Of a stretch of DNA of 64,000 bases, positions 1 to 9,712 are shown piece after piece. Source of the stretch: Prorocentrum cordatum (lineage: Eukaryota > Sar > Dinophyceae > Prorocentrales > Prorocentraceae); the NCBI GenBank assembly GCA_963575745.1, contig CAUYUJ010008635.1, positions 380,489-444,488 on the forward strand. Reading direction: 5' to 3'. The notes under the pieces were generated by a model, which saw nothing but the letters and a program-made list of their open reading frames with translations, ran no database searches and had not been told where the DNA came from. The translations under genes and the position numbers were made by a program. Numbering within the stretch: the stretch's first letter is position 1; the number at the start of each line of letters is the position of its first letter.

Positions 1-183
1 GTCGATTTTATTCAATACGCGGCAAGAATAGGACGCAGCTCATGTCGCGCGCTGAACGTCTAGCCGCCCGCGGTTTAAGATGAGCGACAGGCGTCGGACG
101 CGACACACTTTCTTCTTATGTTGTGGGAGGACGGGTGGGAGTGGACGGAGCCTCTGGCTCGTTCGAGCTGGCTAACTTGACCC
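1..183. other. unassigned sequence, no gene seen
   Basis: Ordinary-complexity DNA at the window edge. Neither strand carries a frame with recognisable protein character, and I see no RNA gene. Confidence 0.5.
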
Positions 184-440
184 CCACCCCCACCCCCACC
201 CCACCCCCACCCCCCACCCCCACCCCACCCACCCACACATCCACACCCACACCCGCACCCGCACCCACACCCACACACCCGCACCCACAAACACCCATAC
301 ACGCACACACCCACACACCCACATCCATTCACACACCCACACACCCACACACACACATACACACACAAACGCACACACCCACGCGCCCATCCATTCACCC
401 ACACACCCACACACCCACACACACACACATACACACACAA

Positions 441-518
<78 letters not shown>

Positions 519-712
519 GCACACACACACACGCAGACGCACACGCACACGCACACGCACACGCACACGCACGCGCACACAAATACAAATACACACACCA
601 CACACCACATACCACACCACACACCACACACCACATACCACACACACACACAACGCACCACGCACCACACACCATACACCACACACCACACACTACGCAC
701 CACACAACACAC
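184..712. repeat. CCCCCA / CACACA microsatellite tract
   Basis: The tract begins as CCCCCA-type hexamers, passes through CCCACA and CACACG variants, contains a pure CA run of about 80 bases (roughly 430-515), and ends in ACCACAC-type 5-8-mers. All six frames stay open through it only because the repeat lacks stop codons, so the long Thr/His/Pro or Cys/Val frames here are not genes. Confidence 0.97.
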
Positions 713-899
713 AATTATTCACTGCGTGGAGCTCCCCATATGTGCATCTATTCGCACGGACCTGTCCGCCGTGAATGTCTAGGCGCACGAGTTTTCGAAT
801 GTAAGCGGGCTTCGGCTGTGACGGTCTGGTCACGAATCTAACTGAAAATGAATTGAAGTATGAATGAGCCTCAGTAGTGCGAGCGCGTCTCTGCGCATG

Positions 900-1400
900 A
901 GCCTGGGCCCTCCTGGGGCCTCCTGGGGCCTCCTGAAGCCTACTGGGGCTTCCTAGGGCCTCCAGGAGCCTCTTAGGGCCTCCTGGGACCTCCTAGTGAG
1001 GATTCGTGCCCCAGGAGAGGCCGCAATCTATAGGAACACGCGTAAAACACAACGGACTCGTGCCCCAAGAGAGGCCCAGTGTATAGGAGCAGAGTAAAAC
1101 ACATGGGATTGGAGCCACTCTTGTTGCCTTCTGAGGCCTCCTGCTCCTGGGGCCTCTCGGGGCCTCCTGTTGCCTTCCGAGGCCTCCTGGCGTTTCCTCT
1201 GGCCTCCTGGGGCCTCCTGTGGCTTCCCGAGGACTCCCGGAGCTTCCTGAGGCCTCCTAGAGCCCCTTGGAACATCTTGTGGCCTCGTGAGTTTTCCTGT
1301 GGCCTCCTGGTGCCTCCTGGGGCATCATGTGGTCTCCTGGGGCCTCCTGGAGCCTGCTGGAGCCTCCTGTGGCATCCTGAGGAAAATCTGTGCCCACAAG
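900..1400. repeat. CCTCCTGGGG minisatellite (copy A)
   Basis: Degenerate tandem 10-12-mers built on CCTCCTGGGGC, interrupted at about 1000-1110 by a short non-repeat segment. The same array recurs at about 2190-2790 in copy B. Confidence 0.9.
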
Positions 1401-1429
1401 TCTGGCCACCGATCGAGACATCCTCAAAA

Positions 1430-1950
1430 TCTGGCCCACCTGGGGGGGGAAGCCGCCAGGGGTTATCTCACGGTCCCGTTCGCGGCCGTGTTGTGGGGAT
1501 GTCTCAAGCGGTTTGCTTGTTTTCTGTCCCAACATCCTTCGCTTTCGGGGCAGATTTGGAGGACGTCTCGAGCGAGGCGCTCATTTTCACCCCCGTTCGC
1601 GACTGTTGTGGGGATGTCTCAAGCGGTTTGTTCGTTTTCTGTCCCAACTTCTTGTGTTTTCGGAGCAGATTTGGAGAATGTCTCGAGCGAGGCGCTCATT
1701 TTCACGCCCCATAAGGGGGGCCGCCAGGGGTTATCTCACGGTCCCGTTCGCGGCCGTTTTGTGGGGATGTCTCAAGCGGTTTGCCCCACAGCATTTTTTG
1801 CTTCCGGAACAGATTTGGAAGATGTCTCGAGCGAAGCGCCGCTTGAGACAACCCCACAACACGGCCGCGAACAGGACCGTGAGATAACCCCTGGCGGCTC
1901 CCCTTATGGGGGGTGAAAAATCCTCCAAATCTGCTCCGAAAGCGAAGGAG
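1430..1950. repeat. GATGTCTCAAGCGG satellite with orientation flip
   Basis: Units run forward to about 1840 (anchor TCATTTTCAC at 1581 and 1696). At about 1841 the sequence switches to the reverse complement of the same unit and runs to about 1950, giving an inverted junction. Copy B carries only the reverse orientation. Confidence 0.88.
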
Positions 1951-2189
1951 AGGGGAGGAGAAGAGGGAGAAGGAGGAGTAGAAGGCGTCCAAGTAATAAT
2001 GATTCACTGCGTGGAGCTCCCCATATGTGGATATACTCGCATGAACCTGTCCGCCGTGAGTGTCTAGGCACAAGAGCTTTCGAATACAAGCGGGCTTCAG
2101 TTGTGACGGTCTGGTCATGAATCTGACTGAGAATGAATTGGAGTGTGAATGAGCCTCAGTAGTACGACCGCGTCTCTGCGCATGAGCCT

Positions 2190-2790
2190 GGGTCCTCCTG
2201 GGGCCTCCTGGGGCCTCCTGAAACCTACTGGGGCTTCCTGGGGCCTCCAGGAGCCTCTTGGGGCCTCCTGGGCCCAGGAGAGGCTCAATATATAGCAGCA
2301 GACGTACATAAAATTTAGCGGATTGGAGCCACAGGAGAAGGGGGCAATCTATAGGAACACACGTAAAACACCAAGGACTCGTGCCCCAGGAGAGGCCCTA
2401 TAGGAACATAAGTACACAGGAGAATGACAATATATAGAAACATACGTAGAACATCAAGGATTCGTGCTCCAGGTGAGGCCCAATATATAGGAACATGCGT
2501 AAAACACATCGGATTGGAGCCACTCTTGTTGCCTTCTGAGGCCTCCTGCTCCTGGGGCCTCTCGGGGCCTCTTGCTGCCTTCCGAAACCTCCTGGCGCTT
2601 CCTCTGGCCTCCTGGGGCCTCCTGTGGCTTCCTGAGGCCTCCCGGAGTTTCCTGGGGCCTCTTAGAGCCTCTTGGGACATTGTGGCCTCTTGAATCTTTC
2701 TGTGGCCTCCTGATGCCCCCCTGGGACCTCATGTGGTCTCCTGGGGCCTCCTGGAATCTGTTGGAACCTCCTGTGGCATCCTGAGGAAAA
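2190..2790. repeat. CCTCCTGGGG minisatellite (copy B)
   Basis: Counterpart of the 900-1400 array, with the same non-repeat interruption enlarged: the phrase CGTGCCCCAGGAGAGGCC and close variants recur several times at about 2270-2490. Confidence 0.88.
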
Positions 2791-2812
2791 TCTGTGCCGG
2801 CGAGTCTGGCCA

Positions 2813-3715
2813 CCGATCGAGACATCCTCAAAATCTGCCCTCCTGGGGGTGAATATGAGCGCCTCGCTCGAGACATCCTCCAAATCTGCTCCGAAAGCGA
2901 AGGATGTTGGGACAGAAAACAAGCAAACCGCTTGAGACCTTGAGACATCCCCACCAAACGGCCTCGAACGGGACCATGAGATAACCCCTGGCGGCTCCCC
3001 TTACGGGGGTGAAAATGAGCGCCTCGCTCGAGACATCCTCCAAATCTGCTCCGAAAGCGAATGACATTGGGACAGAAAACAAGCAAACCGCTTGAGACAT
3101 CCCCACAAAACAGCAACGGGACCGTGAGATAACCCCTGGCGGCTCCCCTTAGGGGGGTGAAAATGAGCGCCTCGCTCGAGACATCCTCCAAATCTGCTCC
3201 GAAAGCGAAGGATGTTGGGACAGAAAACAGGCAAACCGCTTGAGACATCCCAACACAACGGCCGCAAACGGGACCGTGAGATAACCCCTGGCGGCTCCCG
3301 CTGGGGGGGGGGAAATGAGCGCCTCGCAAATCTGCTCCCGAAGCGAATGACATTGGACAGAAAACAAGCAAACCGCTTGAGACATCCCCACGAAACGGCC
3401 GCGAACGGGACCGTGAGATAACCCCTGGCGGCTCCACTTACGCGGGTGAAAATGAGCGCCTCGCTCGAGACATCCTCCAAATCTGCTCCGAAAGCAAAGG
3501 ATGTTGGGACAGGCAAGCCGCCTGAGACATCCCAACACAACGGCCGCGAACGGGACCGTGAGATAACCCCTGGCGGCTCCCCTCAAGGGGAGCTGGAACC
3601 AGCGCCCCGCCTGTGACATCCTCACAATCTGCTCCGGTAGCCAAGGATGTAGGGACAGAAAACAAGCAAACTGCTTGAGGGATGCCCACAAAACGGCCGC
3701 GACCGGGGCGTGCGT
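2813..3715. repeat. satellite array of about 148 bp, six units
   Basis: The anchor GAAAATGAGC (or a close variant) lies at 2851, 3011, 3159, 3311, 3448 and about 3595, giving periods of 160, 148, 152, 137 and 147 bp. Each unit contains two GAGACATCC words about 75 bp apart, so the unit is itself a diverged dimer. Each also contains CAAATCTGCTCCGAAAGCGA and ATAACCCCTGGCGGCTCC. Confidence 0.93.
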
Positions 3716-3875
3716 GAGTCTCACCATGAGTAAGTCTGAGTAGGAGTAGGTCTGATTATGAGTAGGTCCGAGTAAGAATAATTTTGTGTGTGTGAGAGTA
3801 AATCTGGGTATGAGTAAGTCTGGGTGTGGGCCAGTCTGTGTATGAGTAAGTCTGGGTATGAGGAGGAGAGGGGAG
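3716..3875. repeat. degenerate TATGAGTAAGTCTGGG repeats
   Basis: Words such as TATGAGTAAGTCTGGG and ATGAGTAGGTCCGAG recur every 16-22 bp. The block lies between the satellite and the purine-rich tail of copy B only. Confidence 0.75.
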
Positions 3876-3922
3876 GATAAGGAGAAAAAGGAGGAGGAGT
3901 AGGCGGCGTCTAAGTAATAACA

Positions 3923-5189
3923 AAAAACCCATCTTAGGATTTGGGAAACAAGAACCCCATCTTAGGACATGGGGAACCGGCGACACAACACAACACACAA
4001 CACACAACGCACAACACACAACACACAACACACACACACACACGCACACCCCTAGTCTTCTTCCCCCCGACGCCCAGGTGACGTGTTGGACCGAAACTCG
4101 TAAGCATTCCGAGACGAGCGAGCCCAAGAGAGCCAACGAAGCCTTCTTCGACCTCCCTCCCCCTCCGACGGCGAAAAAGTCCTCCACCACCACCGGGCCT
4201 CAGCGTGGCCCATCCTCCAGGCCCAGGTCCTGGTGGGTGCCTTCCTCGGCCAGGCCCGCGGGCCGCAGACAGCAAGGGGGCACCCATGAAGAGACACAAC
4301 TTCCAGCATTCCCAATCTCTCTTGCACAGTCTGAGGCATTATCTCTTGCTCTCACCTTCCCACATGTTCACACACATCCTCCGGTACGCACGCGTCTTTG
4401 TGTCCGTGTCGAATTCCCCCCACGCGAACACTGCAGGGCAGGGCGCCAGGCCCAGCGTGGGCGCCAGGCGGGTGGTGCACAGGCGGCAGGCTCACGCCGC
4501 GAGGCCGTCGCCGCTGGCGCCCGACATCCTCGCGGGAGGTGCTCAGCCCCGAGCGGTCGCGGCTCTCCGCCCGGCGCTTGGTAGTCCCGAAACGCGGTGG
4601 TGACAACACCTGGCGGTGAGTCTCGGGAGACTTGGTGGCTTGTCGAGGATGTCCAGCATGCTGGAGGGCCCAGGAGCCACGAGACTCGGCGGCGACCCCG
4701 TGCTCCAAAACCCGGCGGTGACTTTTGGGGGATTCCAAGCCACCACCTGATGTCTCACCACTTCCAGCTGCTCCTCCTCCTCCTCCTCCTCCTCCTCCTC
4801 CTCCTCCTCCTCCTGCCGCCTCTGGGGCCACTGGCACCGCTCATCACTGCACGCCCGCGCCGGGGTCGCCGCCGCGTCAGCGCGGCCCGAGCCTGTCGTG
4901 CTGCCCCCTCTCCCTTCGGGGCGGCAACTCAGGGGATCCTGCCATAGAATTTGCTGGCTCTTGCGAGCCGGCGCCGATCGAGGCTAATCGACGTTAGATC
5001 GACGCTGAATCGACGCCGATTCGAGGCTGAATCGGCGTACGTTGTACCGACTACCAGACGCTAGCCGACGCCGATGCACTCGAAATACGGACTTACGATG
5101 ATATAGAAGGATCCCATGATTTCTGCTGATTTTTTGCGGAATTGACTTCGATCGGCGGAACTATGCAGCCAAGTCGGAAATATAATCGG
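3923..5189. other. no gene; CAACA tract, CTC run and GATCG-rich segment
   Basis: Holds a CAACACA microsatellite (about 3984-4046), a GC-rich segment with diffuse near-repeats (CCCGGCGGTGAC and similar, 4580-4740), a CTC run (about 4770-4813), and a GATCGACGCTGAATCG-type repetitive stretch (about 4970-5060). Similar GATCG/AATCG DNA lies downstream of this LINE (6610-6710) and upstream of the LINE tail at 61 kb. No convincing coding exon. Confidence 0.5.
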
Positions 5190-6391
5190 CGGAAATCGAC
5201 AACCAATGAGGCCCCCGCGGTGGCCATGGGCGATCCTGGACATCTCATACAAGATCCTCGCCAGAATATTGCACGCCAGCCTCAAAACCTTTCTGGAGCC
5301 CAGCCAGCCGCGAGAGCAGCTCGAAATTCATTCAAAAATCAATTGGGCTTGATTCGCCGGTATGGATCGTGAGCATCGCTTTGACCAAGTCTTTCGACCG
5401 GATTGAACATCGTGCGCTATACCCTGCCACGTCAGAGCAAAGAGCTCCTGTCGAGTACCGCACGCTGCTTCAATGCTTGTACACCGCTCCAGGCAGAATT
5501 GTAGATAGCTGTCATTTCGACATTGAACGCGGTGTTAGGCAGGGTGATGTGGTTAGTCCGATGCACTTCAACGCTGCGCTGAATGCAGTAACGAACCGGT
5601 GGCAGGCTCGGCATGACATCTGCGGTCTCTTGCTGAACCCGCGAAGCGGGCGCTTGACGACCATGCGGTATGCAGACGATTTGCTCTTATGTGCTCGGTC
5701 GCTTGATGATGTATTGCTTATGCCCGATTGCCTCGTGAAGGAGCTGAGCAGAGCCGGTTTGTCAGTCAACGCTCGGAAAACGAAAATCCGGACAACAAAT
5801 GTCAACGTTGCAGCAGACGAGGTCCCGCGCTTCCTCGATGCCGGCGGCGGGATGGTGGAGGTTGTCAAGCACGCGGGCACGCGCAAATACCTTGGCCGGC
5901 TGCTGAGCGGCGATTTGAGGATGCGCGGTAAATTCAACTTGGAGCACCGCATGAAGTGCGCTTGGCTTAAGCACCATCAGTTTGCAGACGCCATGCAGAG
6001 CCGCAACATTCCGATCAAATTGCGCCTGCGTCTGTTCGACTCCGTGGTGACGCCGTCTGTCCTCTACGGTCTGACCACAACGCCAATCACCCAAACAGAA
6101 CTCGACAAGCTGGACGCGCTACAGAGGAAAATGTTGAGGCTTATAGTTGTGTGGGTACGTTTGGAGGAAGAAGCATGGAAGCTTACTGGCCATCGCATGA
6201 AGCGTCGGCTGGAGGCGGCTCTAGCGCAACATCCAGTCACAGAATGGAGAAACAGGCGCAACCGCCAGAGATATTTGCTAGTCCAACACATCGAACACGG
6301 ACATCTGTCGCATTGGTATTCTCTTTCGTATGCTTGGCCACCTAGTCGAGCGCGCCATCGAGGACGACCGCTTCAGAGGTGGACCGATTGA
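5190..6391 (+). pseudogene. LINE-type non-LTR reverse transcriptase, broken
   Basis: Part of a reverse transcriptase of a non-LTR (LINE-like) retrotransposon, which would copy element RNA into genomic DNA. From 5369 a single frame of 340 codons runs to a stop at 6391. It holds the motif A region (SIALTKSFDRIEH), motif B (GVRQGDVVSP), motif C (YADD, 5669-5680), the thumb region, and a C-terminal RGRPLQRW tail typical of LINEs. Upstream, in another frame, 5200-5335 reads ILDISYKILARILHASLKTF, the usual N-terminal part of the domain. The two parts are separated by a frame change and the fingers segment between them appears deleted. In motif A the first catalytic Asp is Ala (codon 5378-5380), so the enzyme would be inactive even if joined. 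No endonuclease domain or ORF1 is visible. Confidence 0.9.
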
Positions 6392-7143
6392 ATATGTGCC
6401 TGTCAGCGCGGAGTTCTTCGTGAACGCCCCCGCGAACGAGATCTGGCGGTTTTCTTCCCTTCTGCCCCCTTTCCCCCGCCCTCTTTCACTCCCCGCCCCT
6501 GACGATCAAGACGATCAAACGCTTGCCCGGGTGCCGGAGGCACGGGCCACGTTTTACCCCCCGAGTTCTGGATTGGCACGGCCTTCGGGCCCATCGGGAA
6601 GAGCGTAGCGTAGCGGAGAAACCGAAATCCAAGTCGGAATCCGAGGTCGGATCGACTCGGTATCGGAACCGAGCGAAATCGATTCGAATCGAGCCGGCGG
6701 GATCGAAATGAGCCCCGCTCTCCAGCGGCGAGCGAGGGGGGGGGAGAGAAAAGTAGAAGGCCTTCTCGAAGGCGGAGGATCTTCTCAGAAACCCTCGAGC
6801 CGTCTGAGAAGTGCTCAGTGTCTTCGGGGAAGGCTTAGAACACTTCTCAGAAAACTTCCGAACATTCTAAGAAGGCCTTATCCTTCTCATTTCCCCCCCT
6901 CGCTCGCCGCCGAGTTCGGGACGCCCGAGATGGATAGCGAACAAATTGGTACGACGATGCCCAACGACAAAGGCTGTCCGAAACCGACGGCGGCCGCCGC
7001 TGGTCGGGGGCGCGCAAACATGGATCAGCGACCCATGGATCTGGCGCGCGGTCGCCAAATCCATGGATCGGGGGGGGGGCCCTCCCCAAAATGCGGCCGG
7101 TGCCGCCCCGGTCGGCGGCGGAAATCTACGATCTCCCATGGAA
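6392..7143. other. no gene; AATCG-rich and CTTCTCAGAA-rich segment
   Basis: 6610-6710 is rich in GAATCGA and GTCGGAATC words. 6755-6895 is rich in CTTCTCAGAA and its complement TTCTGAGAAG, giving many small palindromes. 6940-7080 has ATGGATC words repeated at short spacing. I see no coding exon. Confidence 0.5.
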
Positions 7144-7196
7144 GCGGGGCCCGTCGCCTGTCCACGCCCCCTTGATCGATGTTTGCGATCCCCTGA
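7144..7196 (+). repeat. 53-bp module X, first copy
   Basis: Contains TCCACGCCCCCTTGATCGAT and is almost identical over 53 bp to 9578-9630. That second copy sits one base after repeat R2, whereas this one lies 412 bp before repeat R1. Confidence 0.88.
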
Positions 7197-7608
7197 GCTG
7201 GGCAGGCGGCCCTGTCGCCCCCTGGGAAGGGCCAAACGTAGCCCAAGACCCCCCCCCTCTCCGGCGAAAGTATAACGCACCCCGCACCCCAGAAGCGTTA
7301 CCCTGGCACCTCGTACCTTTATGTAGACGTAGACGAGTCTGCTCGCCGAAACAAACAAACCGCCTGAGACATTCTCGCAATATGGTATCCGTGTTTCTGA
7401 AACAAGCGCCTCGCCTGAGACATCCTCAGAAACTGCTCTGGACGCATACGAGTCTGCGTCAGGTGGTCGGTCTGGGTGAAAACGGGAGTGGCCGCGCGTC
7501 TTCCCACCGCTCGGCCTTCCGAGAAAAGGCGCCCCAGCAAGGGAGAGCCCAGCTTTGAAAAGGAACCGTCCGTGCCTACGATGGGGGGCGAATCACTTTG
7601 GCGGGGCG
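7197..7608. other. no gene; contains GAGACATCC-type repeat words
   Basis: GCCTGAGACATTCTC and GCCTGAGACATCCTC occur at about 7363 and 7422, the same core word as in the satellites at 1.4-3.7 and 37.8-38.6 kb. No coding exon recognised. Confidence 0.5.
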
Positions 7609-7727
7609 GGTGCTAAGATAACGCGCCGTGCGTGGCGGGGGCGATTTCCTCGGATTCACTACCCCACACGACGGCCGGGGAAAAAAATGTTTCAATAGGG
7701 GTGGTAATCAGAATTGCATAAGACAAG
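7609..7727 (+). repeat. 119-bp direct repeat R1 flanking a reverse transcriptase
   Basis: Runs from GGTGCTAAGATAACG to CATAAGACAAG. It matches 9458-9576 over its whole length with about nine differences, including the same seven-A run and the shared stretch CACACGACGGCCGGGG. With R2 it brackets the reverse transcriptase frame at 7880-9712. Confidence 0.93.
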
Positions 7728-7879
7728 GATGATGACGAAAATGAGAAAAGGAGGGGGGGAGGAAAGAAGCAAGGGAGCTCGTCAGTTTTCGGATCAGAAT
7801 CAGAATCAGAAGGCGGGGTGTCACCGCAGACAGCGTGCACAGAACGCACACTACGCTAGATAAAGCAACGCAGACAAAC

Positions 7880-9712
7880 TCAAAACTGGCGCGGACCACG
7901 TCCGGCTGAGGGGGAAGGGAGGACGGAGCTGGGGTAGAGAATGGCGTGCGAGCCAGGCGGCATGTGCTCCAACGCATATCGAGCGCCATCGTGCCACCTC
8001 TGTCGTGGACGACGGGCTGCCAGCCTCGTGTCTGTACGTCCAGCATGCAAGCTGTAACTGTGGCGTTGCGCCCTCCAGCCTTGGAGCCACCGTTCACCTT
8101 GCCAATGCAATAGCTGCGCCGCCCATGAACGACTGTTCCGGGGTCGCTCAAGGTGCGCGCGCCAATCCAAGACACGGAAGCAATGACGATGGCTCCACCA
8201 ACGTCTCTGGCGACACAAGTCCTTGGCCTCGCTAGCCCTGCGGCGGAAGTAATCCGGCGCCGGTTCGCCGGCGTGCCGCGGCACTCGCATGAGTAAGCCG
8301 ACCACGCGGCGCTCACAAGTGTCAATGCGCCCTTCCAGGGTGGCGGCTGGAGGCCATCGGCTGCATCGATAATCAAACACGGGAAGTACGGCCCGATCCA
8401 GCAGCTTCAGACGCTGTTGCAAAGGGACCTCCCGCAACCGATGCATTGAGCAATTTGCCCAAAATGCTCGCCACATGGCGGCCAGGGTCCTGTCGACACA
8501 CATCGCGCACGCCCCGGTATTCTCAAGGATGTGGCCCAAAGCTTCAAACGAGTTGGCTGGTGCCCGAACGGACGTGTCCGAGACGGAAGGGTCGCCTCCT
8601 GCAGCCACCATGCAAGCTTTACTAGAATGCTTGATCTTGAGCCCCCAATCGGCGAGAATGTGGGCCTCAAACTCGTCCAGCATGCACGTTGCACTATACA
8701 AAGTATGGCTTACAGAGTAGACATTGTCGACGTATGTAGCGATGGCAAGATGCACAGACTGGTCTAATTGAAAACCACGGCGCCGGCAGACCTCGGACAT
8801 CGTGCCGAGCGTGGTTTCCACCAGGATGCGGCCCAGGGCGCCAGCTACCCGGCTCCCAGCGAGACTTCCACGAGATCGTTTGCCCAGGTCGGCATCTATG
8901 TCACCGACGCGCAAGCTCACTTTCGGGAGCAACTGATGACGAGCCGCTGCTGCCGCAAGCTCCTGGGGCATGCCTCTGGAGACGCACCACTGTAAAATAC
9001 TCACTACGGGGAGAGAGTCGTAGTAGGCTTCAATATCACTTTGGGCGACCGCGGACTGGCTATGGTCGTCCAGGCCTCTTTCGATTATGAGGTGCAGAGC
9101 GTGCGTAATGTCCAATGCTTGCGTGAACGGCCGGGTTCCAACCCAGCAGCACTGTGGCACAACAATGGTCTCGTCGATCCATGTGTTGAGACGCTGCGCA
9201 ACCAAACAGTCTAACACCTGGAGGTCAGCCGGGAGGGGCATAATGGCACGCAGCTGCGTGGGCTTCGGGGTGGCGGTGCCTTTCCCCCGCACGTGCCCCA
9301 AGACTGCCAGAGCAAACATGGCAGCGCTGGAGGCCGCTACTCTTATTCGTATCCTTACTCTTATTCGTAGTAATATGCTTATTATCAATAATATTATGTG
9401 TCTTAGTGTACTTCTTGTCTGTTTGGACAAGCTGTCGTAATTATCTTGTGCGGGTGCGGTGCTAAGATAACGCCGCGTGCGTGGCTGGGGCGATATCCTC
9501 GGATGCATTACCCCACACGACGGCCGGGGAAAAAAATGTTTCAATAGGGGTGGTAATAAGAATTGTATAAGACAAGAGCGGGTCCCGTCGCCTATCCACG
9601 CCCCCTTGATCCATGTTTGCGATCCCCTGATCCTGGGCACGTCTGTTCTGGGGTGCGCTTGGCCCTCTCCCGAGTCCCGGGCGGACCACGTCCGCGGGGA
9701 GACCGACGGCAA
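7880..9712 (-). CDS. divergent reverse transcriptase-like ORF (610 codons)
   Basis: Uninterrupted minus-strand frame with the hallmarks of a retroelement reverse transcriptase. Motif A is SDIEAYYDSL (Asp codon 9035-9037). Motif C is YVDN (8723-8734), where the usual YxDD has its second Asp replaced by Asn. A connection/thumb-like region follows (LLDRAVLPVFDYRCSRWP) and the C-terminal tail RRPRQRWHDG is like that of LINEs. The first 130 or so residues are translated from the direct repeat R2 and AT-rich flank and are unlikely to be protein. The domain seems to begin near residue 130, and Met 132 (codon at 9319) is the first plausible start. No RNase H, protease, integrase or endonuclease is visible. 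Known families of this style are abundant in dinoflagellate genomes; assignment to a named clade is not possible by eye. It may be one ORF of a larger element or a free-standing retroposed copy. Confidence 0.8.
   Translation of the reverse strand: MPSVSPRTWSARDSGEGQAHPRTDVPRIRGSQTWIKGAWIGDGTRSCLIQFLLPPLLKHFFPRPSCGVMHPRISPQPRTRRYLSTAPAQDNYDSLSKQTRSTLRHIILLIISILLRIRVRIRIRVAASSAAMFALAVLGHVRGKGTATPKPTQLRAIMPLPADLQVLDCLVAQRLNTWIDETIVVPQCCWVGTRPFTQALDITHALHLIIERGLDDHSQSAVAQSDIEAYYDSLPVVSILQWCVSRGMPQELAAAAARHQLLPKVSLRVGDIDADLGKRSRGSLAGSRVAGALGRILVETTLGTMSEVCRRRGFQLDQSVHLAIATYVDNVYSVSHTLYSATCMLDEFEAHILADWGLKIKHSSKACMVAAGGDPSVSDTSVRAPANSFEALGHILENTGACAMCVDRTLAAMWRAFWANCSMHRLREVPLQQRLKLLDRAVLPVFDYRCSRWPPAATLEGRIDTCERRVVGLLMRVPRHAGEPAPDYFRRRASEAKDLCRQRRWWSHRHCFRVLDWRAHLERPRNSRSWAAQLLHWQGERWLQGWRAQRHSYSLHAGRTDTRLAARRPRQRWHDGARYALEHMPPGSHAILYPSSVLPSPSAGRGPRQF
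9458..9576 (+). repeat. 119-bp direct repeat R2
   Basis: Second copy of R1, upstream of the minus-strand reverse transcriptase frame and partly overlapped by its unreliable N-terminal extension. The DNA between the reverse transcriptase core and R2 (9340-9457) is unusually AT-rich for this window. Confidence 0.93.
9578..9630 (+). repeat. 53-bp module X, second copy
   Basis: Counterpart of 7144-7196, directly abutting R2. Confidence 0.88.

Larger units (their letters stand above)
718..2002. repeat. tandem segmental duplication, copy A
   Basis: Begins with a unique-looking leader (CACTGCGTGGAGCTCCCCAT), continues into an 11-12 bp minisatellite, then a satellite block, and ends in a purine-rich tail finishing GGCGTCCAAGTAATAAT. 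Copy B (2003-3922) has the same parts in the same order, beginning with the same leader and ending GGCGTCTAAGTAATAAC. Point differences are scattered through the leaders, so the duplication is not very recent. Confidence 0.9.
2003..3922. repeat. tandem segmental duplication, copy B (expanded)
   Basis: Second copy of the 718-2002 unit, about 640 bp longer because its internal satellite has grown to six units and an extra block of short repeats (3716-3875) precedes the tail. No coding region is credible in either copy. Confidence 0.9.

Noticed and set aside
184-290. CCCCCA tract as an internal telomere
   Set aside because: It grades smoothly into CCCACA and CA repeats, and known dinoflagellate telomeres are of the TTTAGGG type.
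75-782. Long Cys/Val-rich and Thr/His/Pro-rich open frames on both strands
   Set aside because: They are translations of a CA/CCCCCA microsatellite that has no stop codons in any phase.
2813-3715. Regularly spaced units resembling a CRISPR array
   Set aside because: Units are 137-160 bp and repeat throughout, with no short repeat plus unique spacer pattern, and the host is evidently eukaryotic.
6755-6895. TTCTCAGAA repeats as a heat-shock element cluster
   Set aside because: The spacing is irregular, no coding start follows, and similar degenerate words occur in dispersed repeats elsewhere in the window.
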